Part shown: one piece after another, positions 1 through 7,223 of the stretch
Numbering within the stretch: position 1 is the stretch's first letter
Layout of the letters: each line of letters begins with the position of its first letter
NCBI GenBank assembly: GCA_013693915.1
Contig: CP059264.1
Location: 376,600 to 384,729 of the forward strand
From: Dechloromonas sp.
GTDB taxonomy: Bacteria > Pseudomonadota > Gammaproteobacteria > Burkholderiales > Rhodocyclaceae
DNA length: 8,130 bases
Direction: 5' to 3'
The notes under the pieces: model-generated
The model's database searches: none
The model's input: only the letters and a program-made list of their open reading frames with translations
Told to the model about the DNA's origin: nothing
Position numbers and translations under genes: made by a program

Positions 1-378
1 GGGGTCAATTTCGCCTCGCTGGGCTATGGCGACATCGTCATGAGCAAGGACTGGAAGCTGCTCGGGCCGCTGGAGGCGGTCAATGGGGTCCTGATGGTGG
101 GCATGAGCGGCGCCGCGCTGATGGCGATACTGCAGCAGTTGATCAAGAAGCAGCACGAAATGCGCACGCGGGGGACTAGGCGCTCCGCGCCCCGGGTGAA
201 GGTTTGCCGGCGACCGCCTGTGGGTCCGGATAGCCGCGTACCGTTCCAGCAAAGCGCCGCGACCTCGTTCGCCAACCAAGGCGGCATCCTACGCTCCCGG
301 GTGGCGCGCCATGCATCTGTCGGCCTCGGGCACACTGCCGATCTCCTGCCGCAACCGGCGATTGCGTCATCTCAGTAA
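1..378 (+). CDS. Potassium/ion channel family protein, 3' part (5' end outside window)
   Basis: The first readable residues contain SLGYGD, the selectivity-filter signature of two-TM potassium-type channels (TxGYGD). The following GPLEAVNGVLM and a hydrophobic stretch match the pore-to-second-TM region of small bacterial 'ion channel' proteins. Only about the last 58 residues look real. The frame stays open to a TAA at 376-378, but from about base 177 the translation becomes arginine-rich and unrecognisable, and third-position GC falls from about 91% to about 73% by my count. One extra G in the G run 170-174 would give a stop at 177-179 and a protein ending ...HEMRTRGD, which I think is the true end. 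It is probably unrelated to the sulfur genes downstream. The family call is fairly safe; the ion selectivity and the exact C-terminus are not. Confidence 0.7.
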   Translation, partial: GVNFASLGYGDIVMSKDWKLLGPLEAVNGVLMVGMSGAALMAILQQLIKKQHEMRTRGTRRSAPRVKVCRRPPVGPDSRVPFQQSAATSFANQGGILRSRVARHASVGLGHTADLLPQPAIASSQ

Positions 379-379
379 C
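180..379. other. Probable non-coding stretch before the cysP promoter
   Basis: If the channel gene ends near 179, about 200 bases lie between it and the AT-rich cysP promoter region. The open frames on both strands here have reduced third-position bias and no recognisable motif. I checked for riboswitch-like cores. A GCACACTGCC...CCGCAAC string at about 330-357 only loosely resembles a cobalamin element and lacks the rest of that consensus. I see no convincing terminator for the channel gene. No function is assigned. Confidence 0.4.
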
Positions 380-457
380 GCATAAGAACATTCTATTTTC
401 TTCTTTGGGGTTATAAAGACTTCGGCTAAATTCGCTCCTTTATCCGAGAGAGCTGCC
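380..457 (+). promoter_or_regulatory. Promoter/leader of the cysP operon, possible CysB-type activated
   Basis: An abrupt AT-rich block (about 381-430) in otherwise GC-rich DNA directly precedes cysP. A good -10 candidate is TATAAA at 412-417. The DNA about 17 bases upstream has no good -35 hexamer, which fits an activator-dependent promoter. The ATAAGAAC at 382-389 and the T-rich run after it are the kind of sequence seen upstream of sulfate-starvation genes controlled by the LysR-type regulator CysB, but assignment to CysB is inference. A purine-rich ribosome binding site GAGAGAG at 446-452 lies five bases before the cysP ATG at 458. Confidence 0.5.
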
Positions 458-1454
458 ATGAATCTTCTCCCCAGAACGATGTTCGCCGCGCTATTCGCGC
501 TGCTTGCGGGCGCCGCCAGCGCCGACGTCACGCTGCTCAACGCCTCCTACGACGTCGCCCGCGACGTGTACAAGGACTACAACCCGATGTTCCAGAAGCA
601 CTGGAAGGCGACCACCGGCGAAACCGTTGAGATCAAGCAGTCGCACGGCGGCTCGACCAAGCAGGTGCGCGCCGTCGCCGACGGGCTGGAGGCCGACGTG
701 GTGACGATGAACCAGGCCAACGACATCGAGTTCCTCGCCGAGAAAGGGCTGGTCACGAAGGACTGGGCGAAGAAGTTCCCGAACAGCGCCTCGCCCTATA
801 CCTCGGCGATGGTCTTCATCGTGCGCAAGGGCAACCCGAAGGGGATCAAGGACTGGTCGGACCTCGCCGCATCGGGCACGCAGGTGATCCTGCCGCACCC
901 GAAGAACACCGGCAACGGCCGCAACACCTACCTGTCGGCCTGGGCCTGGGCGCTCAAGCAACCGGGCGGCAACGACGCCAAGGCGCAGGAATTCGTCGGC
1001 AAGCTGCTGAAAAACGCGCCGCTGTTCGCCGCCGGCGGCCGCGACGCGACGACCACCTTCATGCAGCGCCGCATGGGCGACGTGCTGGTCACCTTCGAGT
1101 CCGAGGCCGAGATGATCGCCAAGGAATTCGGCAAGGGCGAGTTCGAGGTCGTCACCCGAGCCTGACCATGCAGACCGAGTTCCCGGTCGCGGTGGTCGAG
1201 AAGGTGGTCGACAAGAAGGGCACGCGCAAGCAGGCCACCGCCTACCTTGACTACCTGTGGTCAAAGGAAGGCCAGGAGAACGCCGCGCAGAACTACCTGC
1301 GCCCGCGCGACCCCGAATTGCTGAAGAAATACGCAACCTTCTTCCCGCCGGTGAAGACATTCACCGTCGACGAGGTCTTCGGCGGCGCCAACAAGGCCTT
1401 CGCCACCCACTTCAAGGACGGCGGCAGCTTCGACCAGGTCACGTCGCGAAATAA
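458..1454 (+). CDS. cysP: Thiosulfate/sulfate-binding periplasmic protein CysP, frameshifted as given
   Basis: Periplasmic solute-binding subunit of the sulfate/thiosulfate ABC importer. Residues 1-22 are a Sec signal peptide (cleavage probably after ...GAASA), followed by [16 protein letters not shown]. The binding-loop motif SHGGS is at 62-66. Two diagnostic sites match E. coli CysP rather than Sbp: [10 protein letters not shown] (150-159; CysP has TSGNARYTYL, Sbp [10 protein letters not shown]) and VTFESEAE (211-218; CysP has ISFESE, Sbp has AWENEA with its sulfate-binding Trp). As given, the frame stops at 1163-1165 after ...EFEVVT. Adding one C to the run at 1155-1157 continues it as [19 protein letters not shown] second lost base in the A run at 1449-1451 hides the natural stop TAA at 1452-1454. 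Restored length is 332 residues, as expected for the family. First gene of cysPTWA. Confidence 0.88.
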
Positions 1455-1478
1455 GGCGCCGCACCCGCCGCCGCAAAC

Positions 1479-1499
1479 CGGCCGGGCGATGCCCGGCCG
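1479..1499 (+). repeat. Strong GC hairpin between cysP and cysT
   Basis: CGGCCGGGC (1479-1487) and GCCCGGCCG (1491-1499) form a perfect 9-bp inverted repeat around the three-base loop GAT, about 25 bases after the cysP stop and about 47 before the cysT start. It has no T tract (TGGCTTT follows), so it does not look like a full intrinsic terminator. Such hairpins after a binding-protein gene commonly stabilise its mRNA or cause partial termination, so that binding protein exceeds permease. That role is inferred here. Confidence 0.6.
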
Positions 1500-1546
1500 T
1501 GGCTTTGCCGGCGGTTGCGGTCGACGCGCCAGAACGGCTGAATTCC

Positions 1547-2421
1547 ATGTCCACGAAAACTCACCGCGTGCTGCCCGGCTTTGGCCTGGCGCTGGGCTAC
1601 ACGCTGGTCTATCTCTCCCTGCTGATCCTGCTGCCGCTTGGCGGCATGATCCTCAAGGCGTCCGACCTCGGCTGGTCGCAGATCATCGACATCGCCCTCG
1701 GCGAGCGCTCGCTGGCCGCCTTCCGCGTCACCTTCACCGCCTCGCTGCTGGCAGCCACGGTGAACGGCTTCTTCGGGCTGATCGTCGCCTGGATCCTCGT
1801 GCGTTACCCCTTCCCCGGCAAGCGCTTCGTCGATGCGCTGGTCGATCTCCCTTCGCGCTGCCCACCGCCGTCGCCGGCATCACGCTGGCGACGCTCTACG
1901 CCGGCAACGGCTGGCTCGGCCGCTTCATCGAGCCGCTCGGCTTCAAGGTCGCCTACACGCCGGTCGGCATCGTCGTCGCCCTGACCTTCGTCACCCTGCC
2001 CTTCGTCGTGCGTACGCTGCAGCCGGTGATCGAGGACATCGAGCCGGAAGTCGAGGAGGCAGCCGCGACGCTTGGAGCCTCGCGCTGGCAGACCTTCTCG
2101 CGCATCATCTTCCCGGCCATTTTCCCAGCCCTCCTCACCGGCTTCGCGCTGGCCTTCGCGCGTGCCATCGGCGAGTTCGGCTCGGTCATATTCATCGCCG
2201 GCAACATCCCGCTGGTCTCGGAGATCGTGCCGCTGCTCATCATTTCCAAGCTCGAGCAATACGACGTGCTCGGCGCCACGGCGCTGGCCGTCGTCATGCT
2301 CGCCATCTCCTTCGTCATGCTGCTCGGCATCAACGGGCTGCAATGGTGGGCGGCCAACCGCCACCGCAACAGCGAACCGCTCGAGGTCGCCGCCGGCAAG
2401 GCGAAAGGCGGTGCCGCATGA
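1547..2421 (+). CDS. cysT: Sulfate ABC transporter permease CysT (CysU), frameshifted as given
   Basis: One of two inner-membrane permease subunits of the sulfate/thiosulfate importer. I chose the ATG at 1547 ([20 protein letters not shown]). An upstream in-frame ATG at 1499 would add 16 non-conserved residues and lies at the end of the intergenic hairpin. Hydrophobic segments appear from residues 13-34, 62-86, 104-120, 138-158, 196-218 and 244-264. The cytoplasmic EAA loop that docks on the ATPase is seen at about 170-190 ([21 protein letters not shown]). The frame breaks at the C run 1849-1851: the text after VDALVDLP turns into SRCPPPSP, while one added C gives [26 protein letters not shown], the conserved sequence. 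Restored length is 291 residues, normal for CysT. The stop overlaps the cysW start as ATGA. Confidence 0.9.
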
Positions 2422-3280
2422 AGTCGAACCGCGCCACGCAGGAGCCGGGCTGGGTCCGCGCCCTGCTCCTCGCCACCGGACTGGGCTTCCTCTTCTTCTT
2501 CCTCGGCCTCCCGCTGGTCGCCGTCTTCGTCGAGGCGCTGGCGCAGGGCTGGCCGGCCTACGTCGAGGCGCTGAAGGATTCCGAAACCCGATCGGCGATC
2601 TGGCTCACCGTCATCATCGCGCTCGCCGTGCTGCCCTTCAACATACTGTTCGGCGTCGCCGCCGCGTGGGCGATCGCCAAGTTCGACTTCAAGGGCAAGA
2701 GCCTGCTGATCACGCTGATCGACCTGCCCTTCGCGGTGTCGCCGGTGGTCGCCGGCCTCATCTTCATCCTCCTGTTCGGCGCCCAGGGCTATTTCGGCCC
2801 GTGGCTGGCGGCCAACGACGTCAAGATCATCTTCGCCGTACCCGGGATGATCCTGGCGACGCTGTTCATCACCTTCCCCTTCATCGCCCGCGAGCTGATC
2901 CCGCTGATGCAGGCGCAGGGCAAGGACGAGGAAGAGGCCGCGGTGTCGCTGGGCGCCTCGGGCTGGCAGATGTTCTGGCGGGTCACGCTGCCCAACATCA
3001 AGTGGGGCCTGCTCTACGGCGTCATCCTGGCCAACGCCCGGGCGATGGGCGAATTCGGTGCGGTGTCGGTGGTTTCCGGCCACATCCGCGGCGAGACCAA
3101 CACCCTGCCGCTGCACGTCGAGATCCTCTACAACGAATACAACGCGGTCGGTGCCTTCGCCGCCGCCTCCATCCTCGCCCTGCTGGCGCTGGTGACGCTG
3201 GTCGCCAAGACCATCGTCGAGTGGCGGATGAAGAAGGAGACCGACATGCTGAACACGGTGCTGGCGCCGGAGAAAACCTG

Positions 3281-3281
<1 letters not shown>
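2418..3281 (+). CDS. cysW: Sulfate ABC transporter permease CysW
   Basis: Second inner-membrane permease subunit, intact at 287 residues. Hydrophobic segments are seen at about 15-38, 60-86, 97-120, 137-157, 196-219 and 243-266. The EAA docking loop is clear at 172-191 ([21 protein letters not shown]), followed by the typical [37 protein letters not shown] region at about 205-241, which is characteristic of CysW. The start ATG overlaps the cysT stop by four bases (ATGA) and the stop overlaps the cysA start (TGATG), so translation is probably coupled along cysT-cysW-cysA. It pairs with CysT to form the channel and with CysA for energy. No frame disruption is seen here, in contrast to cysP, cysT and cysK. 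Confidence 0.95.
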
Positions 3282-4348
<1,067 letters not shown>

Positions 4349-4349
4349 C

Positions 4350-4370
4350 GCCGCCCCTCTTCGGCCTTTT
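4350..4370 (+). terminator. Weak possible intrinsic terminator after cysA
   Basis: Two bases after the cysA stop, GCCG (4350-4353) and CGGC (4362-4365) can pair around an eight-base loop and are followed by CTTTT. The stem is short, so termination may be partial or absent. A competing pairing of AGGCC (4332-4336) with GGCCT (4363-4367) reaches into the end of cysA. This is suggestive only. Confidence 0.3.
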
Positions 4371-4410
4371 AATTCGATCAGGGTATATTTTAGTGAATAT
4401 TCAGTCTGTG
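4371..4410 (+). promoter_or_regulatory. Probable promoter region of sbp with a perfect palindrome
   Basis: AT-rich DNA in the cysA-sbp gap. TATATT at 4384-4389 is a possible -10 element. The perfect 10-bp palindrome TGAATATTCA at 4394-4403 could be an operator half or whole site. No strong -35 is visible. The sequence ATAAAGAAC just downstream (4416-4424) resembles the ATAAGAAC upstream of cysP, consistent with a shared sulfur-starvation regulator such as CysB. Promoter position and regulator are inferred. Confidence 0.4.
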
Positions 4411-4473
4411 AATGAATAAAGAACCCGATTAGACTCCAGTCACGGCGAACCCTTATTCATTTGACTGGAGTCT
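4411..4473 (+). promoter_or_regulatory. sbp leader with two interleaved inverted repeats; RBS inside a stem
   Basis: AGACTCCAGTCA (4431-4442) is perfectly complementary to TGACTGGAGTCT (4462-4473), a 12-bp stem with a 19-base loop. The only good ribosome binding site for sbp, GGAG at 4467-4470 (six bases from the ATG at 4477), lies in the right arm, so the folded RNA would hide it. A second perfect pair, AATGAATAA (4411-4419) and TTATTCATT (4453-4461), is interleaved with the first in the order A-B-A'-B', with A' touching B'. GAACCC occurs twice, at 4421-4426 and 4447-4452. This could be a translational switch or pseudoknot-like leader, or a DNA operator. The repeats are certain; the function is inference. 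Confidence 0.55.
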
Positions 4474-4476
4474 TTC

Positions 4477-5472
4477 ATGCGCAAATCGGCCATTATTGCG
4501 GCGTTGACCGCAACGCTCACTCTCGGCAGCGCCTTTGCCCAGACCACGCTGCTCAACGTTTCCTACGACCCGACGCGCGAGCTCTACAAGGATTTCAACG
4601 CCGCCTTCAACAAGCACTGGCAGGCGAAGACCGGCCAGACGGTGAATGTCCGGCAGTCACACGGCGGTTCCGGCAAGCAGGCACGCTCGGTCGCCGACGG
4701 GCTCGAGGCCGACGTGGTGACGCTAGCCCTGGCGTCGGACCTCGACGCGCTGGCGGAGCGCAAACTGATTCCGGCCGACTGGCAGAGGCGCTTCCCGAAC
4801 AACTCGTCGCCCTACACCTCGACCATCGTCTTCCTCGTGCGCAAGGGCAACCCCAAGGCGCTCAAGGACTGGGGCGACCTCGCCAGGCCGGGCGTCGGCG
4901 TCATCACGCCCAACCCGAAGACCTCGGGCGGCGCGCGCTGGAACTACCTCGCCGCCTGGGCGTGGGCGCTCAAGCAGCCGGGCGGCAACGAGCAGAAGGC
5001 GAAGGAACTGGTTGCCGGCATCTTCCGGAACGTGCCGGTGCTCGACGCCGGCGCTCGCAGTTCGCTGACCACTTTCGTGGAGCGCGGCCTCGGCGACGTG
5101 CTGATCGCCTGGGAGAACGAGGCGCTGCTCGCCGCCGGCGAACTCGGCAAGGACCGCTTCGAGATCGTTTATCCCAGCCTCTCCATCCTCGCCGAGCCGC
5201 CGGTGGCGGTGGTCGACAAGGTGGTCGAGAAGCGCGGAACCCGGCTCACCGCGCAGGCCTATCTCGACTACCTGTATTCCGAGGAGGGGCAGGCGATTGC
5301 GGCGAAGCACCATTACCGGCCGACCAACGCCAAGGTCGCCGCGCAGCACGCAAAGCAGTTCCCGAAGCTGAAGCTGGTGACCATCGATGATACCTTCGGC
5401 GGCTGGGCGAAGGCACAGAAGACGCACTTCGCCGATGGCGGCACCTTCGACCAGATCTACCTGAAGAAATAG
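4477..5472 (+). CDS. sbp: Periplasmic sulfate-binding protein Sbp
   Basis: Second periplasmic binding protein, 331 residues, intact. Residues 1-21 are a signal peptide (cleavage probably after GSAFA), then [17 protein letters not shown]. Unlike the upstream paralogue it keeps the canonical sulfate-binding residues of the Salmonella/E. coli Sbp family: SHGGSGKQ (61-68), [13 protein letters not shown] (149-161) and AWENEALL (211-218) with its binding-site tryptophan. The end [22 protein letters not shown] is typical. It probably delivers sulfate to the CysTWA permease encoded just upstream; no separate permease accompanies it. It is preceded by its own AT-rich leader with a hairpin over the RBS, so expression may be set separately from cysPTWA. 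The next gene starts eight bases after its stop. Confidence 0.94.
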   Translation: MRKSAIIAALTATLTLGSAFAQTTLLNVSYDPTRELYKDFNAAFNKHWQAKTGQTVNVRQSHGGSGKQARSVADGLEADVVTLALASDLDALAERKLIPADWQRRFPNNSSPYTSTIVFLVRKGNPKALKDWGDLARPGVGVITPNPKTSGGARWNYLAAWAWALKQPGGNEQKAKELVAGIFRNVPVLDAGARSSLTTFVERGLGDVLIAWENEALLAAGELGKDRFEIVYPSLSILAEPPVAVVDKVVEKRGTRLTAQAYLDYLYSEEGQAIAAKHHYRPTNAKVAAQHAKQFPKLKLVTIDDTFGGWAKAQKTHFADGGTFDQIYLKK

Positions 5473-5480
5473 GGGGCGAC

Positions 5481-6290
5481 ATGCCGCTCGGCGAATTGAT
5501 CCGTTACTTCAACGCCACTGTCGGCAGCGGCGACAGCACGCTCTACGACGAAGGCGGGCGGATCGCCGCCTGGCACGACGGAATGCGCCTCGGCTCGCTG
5601 TTCGCGCCGATCGTCGACCTGCGCAACGAGCGCATCGTCGGGCATCAGGCCAGCCTGGCCGCTCGCCTCGTCGACGGCAGCACCGTCAGCGAAGAGGACG
5701 CCTATGCCCGTAACGCGACACCGGAAGCGATTGTCCCGTTCGATCGCCTGGTTCGCACGCTGCACACCCTCAATTTCCTGTCCCAGAGCCGCCATGCCGG
5801 AGGCTTCCTGCTCGTGCCGGTGCACGCCCGGCACCTGCGTGCGGTCAGTAGCCAGCACGGCCTCGTTTTCGAGGCGATCCTCAAGCGCTGCGGTCTGGCT
5901 CCCGAGGACATCATTCTCGAGCTGGACCATTGCGAAACCGCCGGCTGCGCCCATCTGGCCGAAGCCCTCGGCAGCTATCGGCAACGTGGCTATCGCCTCG
6001 CCCTGTGCGGAATCGGGAGTCCCCTGGCGGCGATGCAGGCGCTGCAACTCGGACCCGATGTCATCCGGCTGCCGGCCGGCACGGCGGAAGAAACGATCGC
6101 GCTGCTCCGTCAGGGGCGGGTGACCCTGCTGCAATCGGGGATCGCAAGTGTTTCGCAATATGAATCCGCCCGCGCTGCTGCTGTCGAATTGGGAAAGGGC
6201 GCCTTGTTCGGCGAGCCGCAGGCGGTTTGCCGGGCCACCCACGGCAGGCAGGGAGTCGCCTACAATTCCCAACTCTCGATCGGAGCCTGA
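5481..6290 (+). CDS. Degenerate EAL-domain protein, probably catalytically inactive
   Basis: 269 residues with the fold pattern of an EAL (c-di-GMP phosphodiesterase) domain but without its catalytic motifs. [23 protein letters not shown] (41-63) aligns with the usual 'QPIVDLxxGxIxGxEALLR', with EAL replaced by QAS (56-58). [10 protein letters not shown] (143-152) corresponds to the LEITE motif. CGIG (176-179) stands where DDFG should be, VIRLP (194-198) where xIKID should be, and LQSGIAS (217-223) where AEGVE should be; [10 protein letters not shown] (237-246) is the 'QGxLFxxP' end. Metal-binding and catalytic residues therefore appear lost, suggesting a binding or regulatory role. There is no GGDEF, PAS, signal peptide or membrane segment. 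The start is supported by GGGGG at 5472-5476. It lies eight bases after sbp and two before cysK, so it is very likely co-transcribed with them. Confidence 0.75.
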   Translation: MPLGELIRYFNATVGSGDSTLYDEGGRIAAWHDGMRLGSLFAPIVDLRNERIVGHQASLAARLVDGSTVSEEDAYARNATPEAIVPFDRLVRTLHTLNFLSQSRHAGGFLLVPVHARHLRAVSSQHGLVFEAILKRCGLAPEDIILELDHCETAGCAHLAEALGSYRQRGYRLALCGIGSPLAAMQALQLGPDVIRLPAGTAEETIALLRQGRVTLLQSGIASVSQYESARAAAVELGKGALFGEPQAVCRATHGRQGVAYNSQLSIGA

Positions 6291-6292
6291 AA

Positions 6293-7223
6293 ATGAAAAT
6301 CGCCAACAACGTTACCGAACTGGTCGGCAATACGCCGCTGGTCCGCCTCAATCGCGTTACCGAAGGCTGCGGCGCGACCATCGTCGCCAAGCTGGAGTTC
6401 TTCAACCCGGGCCACAGCGTCAAGGACCGGATTGCCGTCTCGATGCTCGACGCCGCGCAGGCCGCCGGCAAGATCGGTCCCGACACCGTCGTCCTCGAGC
6501 CGACATCCGGCAACACCGGCATCGGTCTGGCCATGGTCTGCGCCGCGCGTGGCATCAAGTGCGCCTTCACCATGCCGGAAACCATGAGCCGCGAGCGCAA
6601 GCTCCTGCTCAAGGCCTACGGCGCCGACCTGATCCTGACCCCGGGGCCGGACGGCATGGGCGGCGCCATCGCCAGGGCCAGGGAACTGGCGGCAGCCGAC
6701 CCGCGCTACTTCATCCCGCAGCAGTTCGAAAATCCGGCCAATCCGGAGGTCCACCGCAACACGACGGCCGAGGAGGTCTGGAAGGATAGCGACGGCCAGG
6801 TCGATATCTTTGTGTCGGGGTCGGCACCGGCGGCACCGTCACCGGCGTCGGCGAGGTGCTGAAGGCGCGCAAGCCGGGGTCAGGGTCGTCGCCGTCGAAC
6901 CCGACGCGTCGCCGGTGCTTTCCGGCGGCGTCAAGGGACCGCACCCGATCCAGGGCATCGGCGCCGGCTTCGTGCCGGCCATCCTGAACACCGCGATCTA
7001 CGACGAAGTGATCCGCGTCAAGAACGACGATGCCTTCGCCGTCGCCCGCCGCATGGCGACCGAGGAAGGGCTGCTGGTCGGCATCTCCTCCGGCGCCGCG
7101 ACCTGGGCTGCGCTTGAACTGGCCAGGCGCCCGGAAAACGCCGGCAAGCTGATCGTCGTCGTGATCCCGTCCTTCGGCGAGCGCTACCTGTCGACCGCGC
7201 TGTTCCAGCATATCGAGGTTTGA
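6293..7223 (+). CDS. cysK: Cysteine synthase A (O-acetylserine sulfhydrylase) CysK, frameshifted as given
   Basis: PLP enzyme making cysteine from O-acetylserine and sulfide. The ATG at 6293 has GGAG at 6282-6285; a longer frame from 6227 has no homology upstream. Visible motifs: PLP lysine K44 in HSVKDR, substrate loop PTSGNTGI (70-77), phosphate-binding GTGGT (178-182 after repair), [11 protein letters not shown], and GISSGAA near 264-270 holding the PLP ring-nitrogen serine. [20 protein letters not shown] favours CysK over CysM. Two single G losses break the frame. At 6817-6820, FVSG should continue [20 protein letters not shown]; at 6876-6879 this should continue [17 protein letters not shown]. 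As given, the first frame runs to a false stop at 6860-6862. Repaired length is 310 residues, normal for the family. It is closely spaced with the EAL-like gene before and overlaps the lyase gene after. Confidence 0.92.

Noticed and set aside
325..375. Possible cobalamin-riboswitch-like core upstream of cysP
   Set aside because: Only a loose match to the CCGCAAC portion; the other conserved parts of that riboswitch are missing, and sulfate transport is not a usual target.
413..443. Six-bp inverted repeat ATAAAG/CTTTAT in the cysP leader
   Set aside because: Its left arm overlaps the likely -10 element, so it would not be in the transcript; it is short and may be chance in AT-rich DNA.
1150..1170. 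Programmed ribosomal frameshift in cysP
   Set aside because: No slippery heptamer or supporting downstream structure is obvious, and the same kind of one-base loss occurs at four other homopolymers, so a sequencing cause is simpler.
491..1360. Long open frame on the minus strand across cysP
   Set aside because: It mirrors cysP codons, has no recognisable domain and is a shadow frame produced by high GC; similar minus-strand frames cover cysT/cysW (1953-3116), cysA (3128-4231) and sbp (4723-5427).
2072..3280. Long arginine/proline-rich upstream extension in the cysA frame
   Set aside because: It overlaps cysT and cysW in a different frame; the conserved CysA sequence begins at the ATG at 3281, which fits the stop-start overlap with cysW.
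4461..5390. Alternative 309-codon frame over sbp
   Set aside because: The translation is low-complexity Arg/Ala/Gly; the frame starting at 4477 encodes an unmistakable Sbp with a signal peptide.
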